Positions 24,444 through 36,408 are shown, counted from the first letter of the stretch. The stretch is 64,000 bases of DNA from Actinokineospora inagensis DSM 44258 (GCF_000482865.1 NZ_AXWW01000021.1:1-64000); one strand, 5' to 3'. The notes: generated by a model from the letters alone, not told the origin. Program-made: numbers and translations.

Positions 24444-25331
24444 GTGCATCCCGTGATCGAGTTGTTGCGTGCTCGCCTGTCCGCCGGAAGCCGGGCCGAC
24501 GGTCGCAGGCTGGCGTTGGCCGTGGAGGGCGGCGGCAGCCGGGGCGCCTACTCCAGCGGCATGATCGCCGGGCTGGACGACCTGGGGCTGACCGGGTGTT
24601 TCGACGCGGTCTACGGGGCGTCGGCCGGGGCGCTGGCGGGGGCGTGGCTGCTCGGCGGGCAGGCGCAGACCGGCACGTTCGGCTGGTCCGATCCGTCGAT
24701 CATGCGGCGGGTGACCAACCCGTGGCGGTTGCGCCGGGTCGTCGACACCGAGCACCTGGTGCAGACGGTCTACGAGGCCGTGCCGATGAACTTCGCCGCC
24801 ATCCTGGCCAACCCCACCACGTTCCACCCGCTCGCGACCGACGCCGCCACCGGTGAGGCCGTCGATCTACACCCGTTCTTAACCGACCAGAAGTCCTTGC
24901 AATTGGCGCTAAGAGCGTCGACAGGGCTGCCTGTCCTCTCAGGACGACCGGTTACCTTGGCCGGTAGGCAGTGGATCGACGCGGGCCTGGCGGAGGCGAT
25001 CCCGTTCCGCACGGCCATTGCCGATGGGGCCACCGACGTTCTCGTTCTGCGCACCCGACCCGCGGGTTGGGCGTCCTCGCCGCCGTCCCGCGTGGAATCG
25101 GCTGTCGTCTCCCGTTACCTCCGCCAAGTGGCGCCGGGTGCCATCACACCGTGGTTGAGTCGGCACACCCGGCAACTCGACGATGACGCCGACCTGTCGA
25201 CGCACCCGTCGATCCTGCAGATCCGGCCGTCGGACAACGCCCCCGAGGTCCCGAGGCTCACCCGCGACACCCTCCTCCTCCGACGTGCCGTCCGCTTCGG
25301 CCGCGAGGCGGCGCTATCCGCACTCGGCTAG
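24444..25331 (+). CDS. Patatin-like phospholipase
   Basis: A 295-aa protein. Oxyanion-hole motif EGGGSRGAYSSG near residue 30, nucleophile G-x-S-x-G in GASAG near 59, and the dyad Asp in the D-A-G motif IDAGLAE near 179. No signal peptide is visible, so it is probably cytosolic or peripheral. GTG start with TACCGT (24431-24436) 7 nt ahead: leaderless. It overlaps the convergent acetyltransferase by four bases. Confidence 0.88.
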   Translation: MHPVIELLRARLSAGSRADGRRLALAVEGGGSRGAYSSGMIAGLDDLGLTGCFDAVYGASAGALAGAWLLGGQAQTGTFGWSDPSIMRRVTNPWRLRRVVDTEHLVQTVYEAVPMNFAAILANPTTFHPLATDAATGEAVDLHPFLTDQKSLQLALRASTGLPVLSGRPVTLAGRQWIDAGLAEAIPFRTAIADGATDVLVLRTRPAGWASSPPSRVESAVVSRYLRQVAPGAITPWLSRHTRQLDDDADLSTHPSILQIRPSDNAPEVPRLTRDTLLLRRAVRFGREAALSALG

Positions 25332-25813
25332 AGCTCCCGACGCATGCACACCCGACGCTCGGGGCCGAGCCACGCCTCGCGGTCCACCACGACCTGGAGG
25401 GCCGGTGTCGGCTCGATCACGCGGAACCCGATCCGCTCGTAGTACGGCGCGTTCCACGGCACGTCCCGGAAGGTGGTCAGCGTCAACGCCGCCAGGTCGT
25501 GGTCGCGGGCCCACGCCTCCAGGTGGTCGATCAGCGCCCGGCCGAGGCCACGGCCGCGCACCACCGGGTCCACGCTGACCTGGGCGATGTGCGCGCAGCC
25601 GCCGACCACCTCGGCCACCAGGTATCCGACGACCCCGCCGTCGTACTCGCCGACCCAGGCCCGACCGGCAGCCGCGAAACCGGCGAGTTCGGCCGCGGAA
25701 GGTGCCGGGTCGTTGGCGATCTCCGGCATGCCCACGTCGCGGAACGCCTCCCCGGAGAGGTCCTCGATCTCCCGCATCCGGTCGAAGTCCGCCGCCACCG
25801 CCACCCTGATCAC
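25328..25813 (-). CDS. GNAT-family acetyltransferase
   Basis: A 161-aa protein. The acetyl-CoA site is VDPVVRGRGLGRALIDHL near residue 88, followed by VPWNAPYYERIGFRV. The GTG start at 25813 has TACCGT (25820-25825) 6 nt upstream and no Shine-Dalgarno; a longer in-frame extension upstream is not family-like. Substrate unknown. Confidence 0.8.
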   Translation of the reverse strand: MIRVAVAADFDRMREIEDLSGEAFRDVGMPEIANDPAPSAAELAGFAAAGRAWVGEYDGGVVGYLVAEVVGGCAHIAQVSVDPVVRGRGLGRALIDHLEAWARDHDLAALTLTTFRDVPWNAPYYERIGFRVIEPTPALQVVVDREAWLGPERRVCMRREL

Positions 25814-25914
25814 CGGGCGACGGTAGCGCCGGTACCGCGGGGTCCGCACGCCGTTATCACGATCGGTGCTGGTCAGGCCACCCCGGCAGGTCATAGCCGG
25901 GGGTCGTTGCGGGC

Positions 25915-25941
25915 TTAGCAGTCGCATCGGTAGAGTGCTAG
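25915..25941 (+). promoter_or_regulatory. CIRCE element (HrcA operator) upstream of groES
   Basis: TTAGCAGTC-N9-GAGTGCTAG, a close match to the CIRCE consensus TTAGCACTC-N9-GAGTGCTAA with one mismatch in each arm. It lies about 130 bp before groES. CIRCE is bound by the heat-shock repressor HrcA, so groES-groEL1 is probably under HrcA control. Confidence 0.85.
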
Positions 25942-26070
25942 TTGCACGGCGCCAGTACCGCCCCGGCACCCGCGACGGCGGGGTGGCAGGAGCCGTAGGC
26001 GCGACAACGGAAACCCGGGGTCGCGCTCTGTACCTGCCAACGCTTTCGACGACCCGTGGAGGTCACAGCG

Positions 26071-26364
26071 GTGAGCGTGAACATCAAGCCGCTCGAGGAC
26101 AAGATCGTCGTCCAGGCGAGCGAGGCCGAGGCGACGACCGCCTCCGGCCTGGTCATCCCGGACACCGCCAAGGAGAAGCCCCAGGAGGGCAAGGTCCTGG
26201 CTGTGGGGCCGGGCCGGATCGACGACAAGGGCAACCGCGTCCCGGTGGACGTCGCGGTCGGCGACGTCGTCATCTACTCCAAGTACGGCGGCACCGAGGT
26301 CAAGTACAACGGCGAGGAGTACCTGATCCTCTCCGCCCGCGACGTGCTGGCTGTCATCAACTGA
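26071..26364 (+). CDS. groES: Co-chaperonin GroES
   Basis: A 97-aa protein. It begins [13 protein letters not shown], has the mobile-loop region with [15 protein letters not shown] and ends [14 protein letters not shown]. GroES caps the GroEL ring. The GTG at 26071 has GGAGG at 26058-26062. A terminator-like hairpin separates it from groEL1. Confidence 0.97.
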   Translation: MSVNIKPLEDKIVVQASEAEATTASGLVIPDTAKEKPQEGKVLAVGPGRIDDKGNRVPVDVAVGDVVIYSKYGGTEVKYNGEEYLILSARDVLAVIN

Positions 26365-26386
26365 CACCCCGGCTGACCAAGCTGAG

Positions 26387-26422
26387 CGCCCCGGGCCCCG
26401 TTCGGGGCACCCGGGGCGTTTT
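26387..26422 (+). terminator. Hairpin with T-run between groES and groEL1
   Basis: cgccccggg (26387-26395) pairs with cccggggcg (26410-26418), with an inner ccccg-ttc-gggg stem, followed by tttt. It lies inside the operon, so it may act as a partial terminator or mRNA processing site that raises the GroES:GroEL ratio. Confidence 0.6.
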
Positions 26423-26438
26423 GCGCAACGAGAGGTAG

Positions 26439-28061
<1,623 letters not shown>

Positions 28062-28078
28062 TTCTTGAACGTTGACGA

Positions 28079-28106
28079 GGACCCGGTCGGTGACCGGGTC
28101 CTTTGT
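28079..28106 (+). terminator. Terminator after groEL1
   Basis: aggacccggtc (28079-28089) pairs with gaccgggtcct (28093-28103) around a three-base loop and runs into ttt. Confidence 0.85.
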
Positions 28107-28130
28107 CTTTGTGGGGATTCGGGGTAGCTG

Positions 28131-28270
28131 ATCTTGTCGGTGGTGCTGGGTAGGCTGTGTATTTGGGGGCTTTGTTCTCGGTTGATCTTGCTTGTGGACG
28201 GCTGGTGGATCTTGTCGGTGGGTCCGTTTAGGCTGTGTATTCGGGGGCTTTTCGGCTGGTTGATCTTGGT
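28131..28270. repeat. Direct repeat, 78-bp period
   Basis: 'gatcttgtcggtgg' at 28131 recurs at 28209, and both copies contain 'aggctgtgtatt(t/c)gggggctt' about 30 bases on, then 'ggttgatcttg'. The region between groEL1 and the whiB gene has no convincing gene. Confidence 0.6.
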
Positions 28271-28361
28271 GTGAGGGGGCGCTGGGCCTCGGCTTCGCCT
28301 CGGGGGTCGGCCTGGTCGCCTTCGGCGACGCCGGCGCTCGGGCGCCAGATAAAGCGGGGGT

Positions 28362-28510
28362 GCCCGTTGTGGTGAAGTTGTTTTGTTTGGGGCCCCTGTG
28401 CGGTGGCCTGGGTAAGGCTAAAAGGCGGGGCCACTGGAAAGCGTGGCCTTACCCGCCTGCCGGCTTAGGCCACCGCCTCCCCCAAACAAAACAACTCCAC
28501 CACAACGGGC
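28362..28510. repeat. 149-bp imperfect palindrome (long hairpin)
   Basis: 28362-28392 is complementary to 28480-28510 with one mismatch in 31 bp. After an internal loop, cggtggcct (28401-28409) pairs with aggccaccg (28467-28475), and gggtaagg (28410-28417) with ccttaccc (28447-28454). The outer arm contains a conspicuous gttgttttgtttgggg tract that is AT-rich for this genome. No transposase gene and no clear target duplication is visible. Confidence 0.8.
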
Positions 28511-28554
28511 GGTTGGGATCGGCGGGTCCCGAGGCGCGTGGGGTGGGTTGGCGG

Positions 28555-28650
28555 CCTTCGTCGATGTTGGGCGGCTTTTTTTGAGGCGTGCGGTGTGGGG
28601 GTGGTGCTTCGTCGATCTGGGCTGGCTTTCTTGGGGCGCGTGGGGTGGGA
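28555..28650. repeat. Second array of the ~47-51-bp 'cttcgtcgat' repeat
   Basis: Two cores, ending at 28565 and 28616 (51 bp apart), with 'gcggtgtgggggtgg' before the second and T-runs after the first. They match the array at 1-270, so this repeat family is dispersed in the genome. Confidence 0.65.
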
Positions 28651-28735
28651 GTGGGGATGGCGAAGGGCCCGGTGGGGTGTGGTGACCGGGCCCTTGCGTG
28701 TGGGGTGGGTGCGTGTGTGCCGTGCGTGTGGGGGG

Positions 28736-29035
28736 CTACTTGGCGACGGCGAGGGTGCGTTTTTCGGTTTTGATGATGGCTTCGCGTTCGGATTCGGAGA
28801 GGCCGCCCCAGATGCCGTAGGGCTCGTGGACGGCTAGGGCGTGGGTGCGGCACAGGGAGAGCACCGGGCAGGCCTGGCAGATGGCCTTGGCCTTGGCCTC
28901 GCGGCGGGCTCGGGCGGGGCCGCGTTCGCCGTCGGGGTGGAAGAAGAACGCGCTGTCCATTCCCCGGCACGAACCGTCGAGCTGCCAGTCCCACACGTCG
29001 GCGTTCGGACCGGGAAGCCTGCGGGTGTCCGCCAT
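28736..29035 (-). CDS. whiB3: WhiB-family Fe-S transcription factor (WhiB3/WhiD type)
   Basis: A 99-aa protein with the four cluster Cys: one in GSCRGMD near residue 23 and three in CQACPVLSLC (about 53-62), followed by the WhiB signature GIWGGLSE. The N-terminal PGPNADVWDWQL and HPDGERG closely resemble M. tuberculosis WhiB3. The 4Fe-4S cluster responds to oxygen, NO and redox state, and the protein works with the primary sigma factor. AGGAGGG precedes the ATG. Position beside groEL1 and the bldM/sigD genes matches whiB3 (Rv3416) and Streptomyces whiD. Confidence 0.93.
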   Translation of the reverse strand: MADTRRLPGPNADVWDWQLDGSCRGMDSAFFFHPDGERGPARARREAKAKAICQACPVLSLCRTHALAVHEPYGIWGGLSESEREAIIKTEKRTLAVAK

Positions 29036-29424
29036 GGTGGCAGCCCTCCTGACGAGTGAGCGGATGGAGCCATTACTCCATTCGGTGCAGCGGCTTACAC
29101 GCTAGAAGCGAGCCAACCCTTGTTCAAGGGTGATCGACTCATCGGATACTCGATTCAGCCGATCGGATTCACCCGGTCGACGCAGCGTGGCCGACGGCGC
29201 CGGTTGCCCGGGGTTTGTTGTCACCCGAGGATGGGCCGGTGGTGGGCGGATGGTGGGGCGGTCGGCCAGAGGGTCGCACTGAGCGTGGTCGGTGGGCGGG
29301 CGGACGCGGCCCAACGGGGGGTGGGGGCGTAACGAAAACTGGCGGGGGCTTCTCGGCCGGCGCGTCGTGCGGGCGAGCGGAGTGGGTGGTGAGGCGGGGA
29401 GCGGTGTGCGGGAGGGTCAGGCTG
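29036..29424. other. Intergenic region between divergent whiB3-like gene and hypothetical gene
   Basis: 389 bp, G-rich on the plus strand toward the right end. The whiB promoter should lie near 29050-29160, but I see no clear -35/-10 pair, palindrome or RNA gene. Confidence 0.5.
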
Positions 29425-30330
29425 ATGGGTGAACCCGATCGAGGGGGGTTGTGGGGGGCGGCGTTTGGCCCGGATGCGGGTGAACGCCCACTGAGAGTGC
29501 GTTGTGCTGGGCGGGATCACTGGTTGGCGGCGGTCACGCTCGGTGGTCAGGGGCGGTACGCGGCGGCGGCTGGGTTGCTCGGGCCGGTGATCAACGGGAT
29601 CGATCCGGTGCTCGCCGCGTTGGGGGCGGCGACGTTGGCGGCGCACCGGCGGCAGCTCGGGGGGCACGCGGCGGCGCGGGTGTTGGACGGGTTCGGGCTT
29701 CGTCGGCTCGCGGAGGGTGGGGTGCTGCCGGGGCAGCGGTCTCCGCGAGATCGCGAACCGGGATCGGCGGGTGCTGGGGAGGACGCGGGGGCGGCGCGGT
29801 CGGACGTGTTGCTCGGGCTCGCGGCGGACGCGCTCGGGGGCGGGCGGCTCGACGAGGCGCGGCGGCTGATCGGAATCGAGTCCGCCTCGGTGGACGGGGG
29901 GTGGCGGGCCGAGGTCAAACGCGGGTGGGTGACGGCGGAGGTGGCGTTGGCCGCGGCCGATCCGGTGGCCGCGGTGCCACCCGCCCGGGTGGCCGAGGCG
30001 GCCTCGGTGCGGTCGGGGTCGGTGCGGCTGGTGGCCAAGTCCCGGCTCGTGCTCGGCGTCGCGCTCGCCGCATCGGGGGACCGGGCGGGCGGTCTCGACA
30101 TGGTCTTGGCGAGCCGGGCCGACGCGGTCACCCACGGGCTGGTCCCGCTGCGCTGGCCGTGCGCGCTCGTGCTGGCCGACCTGGAACCCGAGCGGGCCGA
30201 CGAGCACCGTCGCGCTGCGGCCGTCGCCCTTGACTGTGTGTTACGACACGCCGATCCGGTGGGCCGGGCGCTGGCCCGCGCCTCGCCATGGGTCCCGACC
30301 TCGGCTTTTGGCCTTGGTCCGAACAGGTGA
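29425..30330 (+). CDS. Conserved hypothetical Ala/Arg-rich helical protein (Rv3415c position)
   Basis: A 301-aa protein from ATG 29425, which has GGAGG 9-10 bases upstream; the in-frame extension before it is Gly/Arg-rich noise. It is rich in Ala, Arg, Gly and Leu, with repeated helical segments (e.g. GQGRYAAAAGLLGPVI, LAAHRRQLGGHAAARVL) that may form TPR-like hairpins. No catalytic motif or membrane segment. The third codon position is G/T-richer than in neighbouring genes. Position next to whiB3 matches Rv3415c. Function unknown. Confidence 0.7.
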   Translation: MGEPDRGGLWGAAFGPDAGERPLRVRCAGRDHWLAAVTLGGQGRYAAAAGLLGPVINGIDPVLAALGAATLAAHRRQLGGHAAARVLDGFGLRRLAEGGVLPGQRSPRDREPGSAGAGEDAGAARSDVLLGLAADALGGGRLDEARRLIGIESASVDGGWRAEVKRGWVTAEVALAAADPVAAVPPARVAEAASVRSGSVRLVAKSRLVLGVALAASGDRAGGLDMVLASRADAVTHGLVPLRWPCALVLADLEPERADEHRRAAAVALDCVLRHADPVGRALARASPWVPTSAFGLGPNR

Positions 30331-30360
30331 CATCGGCAGTCCGGTCATCCGGTGGATTGG

Positions 30361-30389
30361 TTGACAGATTTACCACCGAATCGTGTCAA
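30361..30389. promoter_or_regulatory. Inverted pair TTGACA-N17-TGTCAA upstream of the bldM-like gene
   Basis: TTGACA (30361-30366) and TGTCAA (30384-30389) are perfect reverse complements. The left half could also be a -35 box, but no good -10 sits at the normal distance. It may be a regulator site for the response-regulator gene. Confidence 0.35.
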
Positions 30390-30452
30390 GGTTCGGGCCC
30401 CGGCGTCCGATAGGGGAAATGGAACGTCACTCGGCTGCAGGAAGGAGTGCCC

Positions 30453-31049
30453 GTGACGACGGTCTTGATTTGCGACGACCGACGCAGTGTGCGGGAGGGG
30501 CTGACCCGTGTCATGTCTGCCGTGCCGGGGGTCAGTCGCATCGACTGCGTAGCGCACGGTGACGAGCTGCTCGCCCGCTTCTCCCGGCAGCCGGTCGATG
30601 TCGTGCTCGTCGGTACCCAGCGCGCGGTGCCGACCGGGGTCGAGGCGACCCGGCGGTTGGTCTCGGCCAACCCGCAGGCGAACGTCATCGTGTTCGGCGC
30701 CCCGGACGACGCGGGCAGCATCGCCGCCGCCATCGCCGGTGGCGCGCGCGGCTACCTGCGGTGGGACGCCTCGCGCCCGGAACTGGTCGCCGCGCTCGCG
30801 CACACGCTGGCCAGCACCTCGGTGCCCGCGCCGCGCCAGCCATCGGACCCCGGGGTCCAGCTCACCGACCGCGAACTCCAGGTGCTGCGCGGGATGAGTC
30901 AGGGGAAGAGCAATGGGCAGATCGGCCGTGAGCTGTACCTGTCCGAGGACACCGTCAAGACCCACGCGCGCCGCTTGTTCCGCAAGCTCGGCGTGCGTGA
31001 CCGGGCGCAGGCGGTCGCCCACGGGTTCCGGCGCGGCCTCGTTTCCTAG
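30453..31049 (+). CDS. bldM: BldM-like orphan response regulator (degenerate receiver + LuxR HTH)
   Basis: About 198 aa from GTG 30453, which has GAAGGAG at 30441-30447; GTG 30447 overlaps that site and is unlikely. The N-terminal receiver begins TVLICDDRRSVREG. The phospho-acceptor Asp expected after VVLV is replaced (VDVVLVGTQRAV), and the conserved Lys is lost (GYLRWDAS). The C-terminal LuxR-type HTH has LTDRELQVLRGMSQGKSN and LSEDTVKTHARRLFRKLGVRDRAQAVAHGFR, very like Streptomyces BldM. BldM controls development without conventional phosphorylation. The gene order whiB/whiD-bldM-sigma-guaB agrees. Confidence 0.85.
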   Translation: MTTVLICDDRRSVREGLTRVMSAVPGVSRIDCVAHGDELLARFSRQPVDVVLVGTQRAVPTGVEATRRLVSANPQANVIVFGAPDDAGSIAAAIAGGARGYLRWDASRPELVAALAHTLASTSVPAPRQPSDPGVQLTDRELQVLRGMSQGKSNGQIGRELYLSEDTVKTHARRLFRKLGVRDRAQAVAHGFRRGLVS

Positions 31050-31064
31050 TCCATACAGCGTCGG

Positions 31065-31112
31065 CGACCAGCCGTGCGTGCCCGAGGCGCACCGGGCACG
31101 CACGGCTGGTCG
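31065..31112 (+). terminator. Strong terminator after the bldM-like gene
   Basis: A perfect 20-bp stem, cgaccagccgtgcgtgcccg (31065-31084) with its complement at 31093-31112, around an 8-base loop. It lacks a T-run, so it may work as a non-canonical actinobacterial terminator. Confidence 0.7.
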
Positions 31113-31317
31113 TGCTGCGCGCCCGGCTTCGCGGGCCCGGTCGGTGGCCCGTCCCCGGCGGGAGGACCGCTACTGTGTCGCGTACCACTCAACCCCTGGT
31201 CGACCCGCCCGAGCCGCCTGCTCGGGATCACGACCGCTCCTACCCGTCGGGACGTGCCGACCAGGGCGGTACGGTGGGCGTCGAGTCGGGGAACGGCCTC
31301 GGTTCGGTGTCCTTCAG

Positions 31318-31926
31318 ATGACCGCACTCGTAACACCAGGGCTGCATTCTGCGATGACCACATTGGGGGACGGACTGGACGCGTCGGTGACCGCTGCCGT
31401 CGAGGGTGATCCTCGAGCGGTGGAGACGGTCCTGGCCTCGGTCCGACCCCTGGTCGTGCGGTACTGCCGCGCACGTGTCGGCAGGCAGGAACGCTCGTTC
31501 GCGTCCGCGGACGACGTGGCCCAGGAGGTGTGTCTCGCGGTGTTGACGGCGTTGCCCGGCTACCGCGACCAAGGCCGCCCGTTCCTGGCCTTCGTCTACG
31601 GCATCGCCGCGCACAAGGTCGCCGACGCGCACCGCGCGGCCGCCCGTAACCGTTCCGAGCCGGTGGCCGACGTACCCGACGAACCGGTGACCGAGGCCGG
31701 ACCGGAGCAGCGCGCCATGCAGGGGGAGCTCTCCCGCCGGATGAGCGAGCTGCTCAGCGTCCTGCCCGACAAGCAGCGGGAGATCGTGGTGCTGCGGGTC
31801 GTGGTCGGGTTGTCCGCGGAGGAGACGGCGGAAGCTGTGGGATCCACCCCTGGTGCGGTTCGAGTGGCCCAACACCGGGCACTTGCCCGGTTGCGCAAGA
31901 CTTTGTCGGCCGAGGAGGTGGCCTGA
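31318..31926 (+). CDS. sigD: RNA polymerase sigma factor SigD
   Basis: 202 aa from ATG 31318, or 190 aa from ATG 31354 (MTTLGDGLDASV), which aligns well with M. tuberculosis SigD. Region 2 has ASADDVAQEVCLAVLTALPGYRDQGRPFLAFVYGIAAHKVADAHR (given in parts: DDVAQEVCL, FLAFVYGIAAHKVADAHR). Region 4 has LPDKQREIVVLRVVVGLSAEE and GAVRVAQHRALARL. An ECF-type factor whose activity is held by the membrane anti-sigma encoded just downstream. Confidence 0.92.
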   Translation: MTALVTPGLHSAMTTLGDGLDASVTAAVEGDPRAVETVLASVRPLVVRYCRARVGRQERSFASADDVAQEVCLAVLTALPGYRDQGRPFLAFVYGIAAHKVADAHRAAARNRSEPVADVPDEPVTEAGPEQRAMQGELSRRMSELLSVLPDKQREIVVLRVVVGLSAEETAEAVGSTPGAVRVAQHRALARLRKTLSAEEVA

Positions 31927-31927
31927 G

Positions 31928-32995
31928 GTGCCCGACCAGAGCGATCGCGACGAGCGCGGCGCGGACGACGCGTCGACCGCGCGGCCGGAGCACTCGAACG
32001 TGACCCCGGTCTCGTTCGGGTCCGGTCTGCGCCTCGACGGCGCGGTCCCCGCCGACGACCTGGGCTTGGCCGATCTGGCCGACTCCGACGACGCGGTCGA
32101 CATCTCCCGCGTGCACGCCGACGACGCCTTCCTCGACGCCCTCGGCGCCGCCGTCCGCGGTGGCCTCGACCTCGGCCTCGACGACCACGGCTTCGCCGGT
32201 GACCTCGGTGACCTGCCCGACTTCCGCGACGACGAGCTCGCCGCCCTGCTCAGCTCCTGGCGCGACGAGGTCGACTCCACCCCCATCGGCGAACTGGTCG
32301 ACGGCAAGCTCGCCGTGGCCACGGTGGCGGCCGCGAAGGCCCGCAGACGGCGCAGACCTCGGCTCCTGGTGCCGTTCGCCGCCGCCGCCGCTGTGCTGGC
32401 CATCGCCTTCACCGGCGCGGGCCTGGCCGCCCGCGACGCCCAGCCGGGCGACACCCTGTGGAGCCTGACCAAGGTCCTCTACGCCGACCACGCCCGGTCC
32501 GTCGAGGCGGCGGCCTCGGTCCGCCAAGACCTCGACATCGCCCAGACCGCGTTGGCCCAGGGCAAACTCGCCGAGGCGAAGTCCAAGCTCGAGGACGCCC
32601 AGAAGGGCCTGCCCGCCATCGCCAGCGAAGACGGCCAGGCGGAGTTGGCGGCCACCCACGCCGACCTGCTCTCCCAACTGCTGCCGACCGCTCCGGCCAA
32701 CGGCGCGCTCCCGCCCCCGTCGGCGACCCCCAGCACCAACCCGCCGGTGGTGACCACCGTGTCGAGCGTCCCCAGCACGTCGGTGAACTCGGTCCCGCCG
32801 CAGGTCACCACGCCGCCGAGCACGCCGCCGGTGACGACGACGACGCCACCCCCGCCGCCGAGCACGACGACCCCGCCGCCGCCCACGTCGGACACGACGC
32901 AGCCGCAGACTGAGGCGCCCCGGCTGATCCTGCCGACCAACGACGGCTCGACCCAGCCGGACGCGGTCAGCGGCTCGACCAGCCCGAGCCAGTAG
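31928..32995 (+). CDS. rsdA: Anti-sigma-D factor RsdA-like membrane protein
   Basis: 355 aa from GTG 31928, one base after the sigD stop, with GAGGAGG ahead. An acidic N-terminal half contains the sigma-binding region (DDELAALLSSWRDEVDSTPI, near residue 105). A basic stretch (KARRRRRPR), one membrane helix (about 147-169), a short helical extracytoplasmic segment and a long Pro/Thr/Ser-rich tail (about 258-355) follow. This matches the RsdA layout (Rv3413c). In the model, regulated proteolysis releases SigD. Confidence 0.85.
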   Translation: MPDQSDRDERGADDASTARPEHSNVTPVSFGSGLRLDGAVPADDLGLADLADSDDAVDISRVHADDAFLDALGAAVRGGLDLGLDDHGFAGDLGDLPDFRDDELAALLSSWRDEVDSTPIGELVDGKLAVATVAAAKARRRRRPRLLVPFAAAAAVLAIAFTGAGLAARDAQPGDTLWSLTKVLYADHARSVEAAASVRQDLDIAQTALAQGKLAEAKSKLEDAQKGLPAIASEDGQAELAATHADLLSQLLPTAPANGALPPPSATPSTNPPVVTTVSSVPSTSVNSVPPQVTTPPSTPPVTTTTPPPPPSTTTPPPPTSDTTQPQTEAPRLILPTNDGSTQPDAVSGSTSPSQ

Positions 32996-33015
32996 CGGGT
33001 CAGGCCCAGCAAGCA

Positions 33016-33063
33016 ACAGCCGGAAGGCCCCCGCAGAACATCCCGCGGGGGCCTTCCGGCTGT
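33016..33063. terminator. Bidirectional terminator after rsdA
   Basis: A perfect 19-bp stem, acagccggaaggcccccgc (33016-33034) with its complement (33045-33063), 10-base loop. It lies between convergent genes and could serve both. Confidence 0.85.
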
Positions 33064-33079
33064 GTTGGGCTGTCCGCCT

Positions 33080-35231
<2,152 letters not shown>

Positions 35232-35262
35232 CGTTCGTCGGCGTTCGGAAAGGACAGCACCC

Positions 35263-36408
35263 GTGCGGGATCTTGTCGACATCGGCATGGGCCGGACCGC
35301 CCGGCGCGCCTTCGGGCTCGACGAGGTGGAGATCGTGCCGTCGCGGCGCACGCGTTCGTCCAAGGACGTGGCCACCACCTGGCAGATCGACGCCTACCGG
35401 TTCGACATCCCGCTGATCACGCACCCGACGGACGCGATCGTCTCGCCGGGCACCGCGGTGGCCGTGGGTGAGCTCGGCGGGCTCGGGGTGCTCAACGCCG
35501 AGGGCCTGTGGGCACGGCACGCCAACGTCGACGAGGTGCTGGCCCGCCTGGTCACCGCGGCCGAGAAGGGCGACGACCCGGCGCTGCTGGTCGCCGAGTT
35601 GCAGCGGCTGCACGCGGCGCCGATCCAGGTGGAGCTGGTGTCCGAGGCGATCCGCGCGGTCCGCGAGTCGGGGGTGACGGTCGCGGCGCGGGTCAGCCCG
35701 CAGCGGGCGGCCGAGCTGACCCCGCACCTGCTGGCTGCCGGGGTGGAGATCCTGGTGGTGCAGGGCACGATCGTGTCCGCCGAGCACGTGGCTCGCGACT
35801 CCGGCGGTGACGAGCCGCTGAACCTGAAGCGGTTCATCGCCGACCTGGACGTCCCGGTCATCGCGGGTGGCGTGCACGACTACCGCACCGCGATGCACCT
35901 GATGCGTACTGGCGCGGCGGGCGTCCTCGTCGGCTACGGGCACTGCGAGGGCATCACCACCACCGACGCCGCGCTGGGCATCGGGACCCCGATGGCCACC
36001 GCGATCGTCGACGCGGCCGCCGCCCGGCGGGACTACCTCGACGAGACCGGCGGCCGGTATGTGCACGTCATCGCCGACGGCGACGTGCACGCCAGCGGCG
36101 ACATCGCCAAGTCCATCGCCTGCGGCGCAGACGCGGTCATGCTGGGCGCGCCGCTCGCGCTGGCCGCGGAGGCACCGGGGCAGGGGCTGTACTGGACGTC
36201 CGCCGCCGCGCACCCGTCGCTGCCGCGCAGCCGGGTGTTGCCGGTCGCCGAGGACATCGAGGTCGACCTGAAGACGCTGCTGTTCGGCCCGTCCACCGAC
36301 GCCGACGGCCTGGTGAACCTGTTCGGCGCGCTGCGCCGGGCGATGGCCAAGACCGGGTACTCCGACCTCAAGGAGTTCCAGAAGGTCGGCCTGACGGTCC
36401 GCGGATGA
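35263..36408 (+). CDS. guaB3: GuaB3-type IMP dehydrogenase family protein
   Basis: A 381-aa protein of the actinobacterial second GuaB family. It starts DIGMGRTARRAFGLDEVEIVP, has HPTDAIVSPGTAVAVGELGG and [26 protein letters not shown] (part: HASGDIAKSIACGADAVML). CBS domains are absent. The catalytic-loop sequence of GuaB is replaced by GYGHCEGITTT, so activity may differ. GTG start with GGAAAGG upstream, 31 bp after guaB. Confidence 0.92.
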   Translation: MRDLVDIGMGRTARRAFGLDEVEIVPSRRTRSSKDVATTWQIDAYRFDIPLITHPTDAIVSPGTAVAVGELGGLGVLNAEGLWARHANVDEVLARLVTAAEKGDDPALLVAELQRLHAAPIQVELVSEAIRAVRESGVTVAARVSPQRAAELTPHLLAAGVEILVVQGTIVSAEHVARDSGGDEPLNLKRFIADLDVPVIAGGVHDYRTAMHLMRTGAAGVLVGYGHCEGITTTDAALGIGTPMATAIVDAAAARRDYLDETGGRYVHVIADGDVHASGDIAKSIACGADAVMLGAPLALAAEAPGQGLYWTSAAAHPSLPRSRVLPVAEDIEVDLKTLLFGPSTDADGLVNLFGALRRAMAKTGYSDLKEFQKVGLTVRG

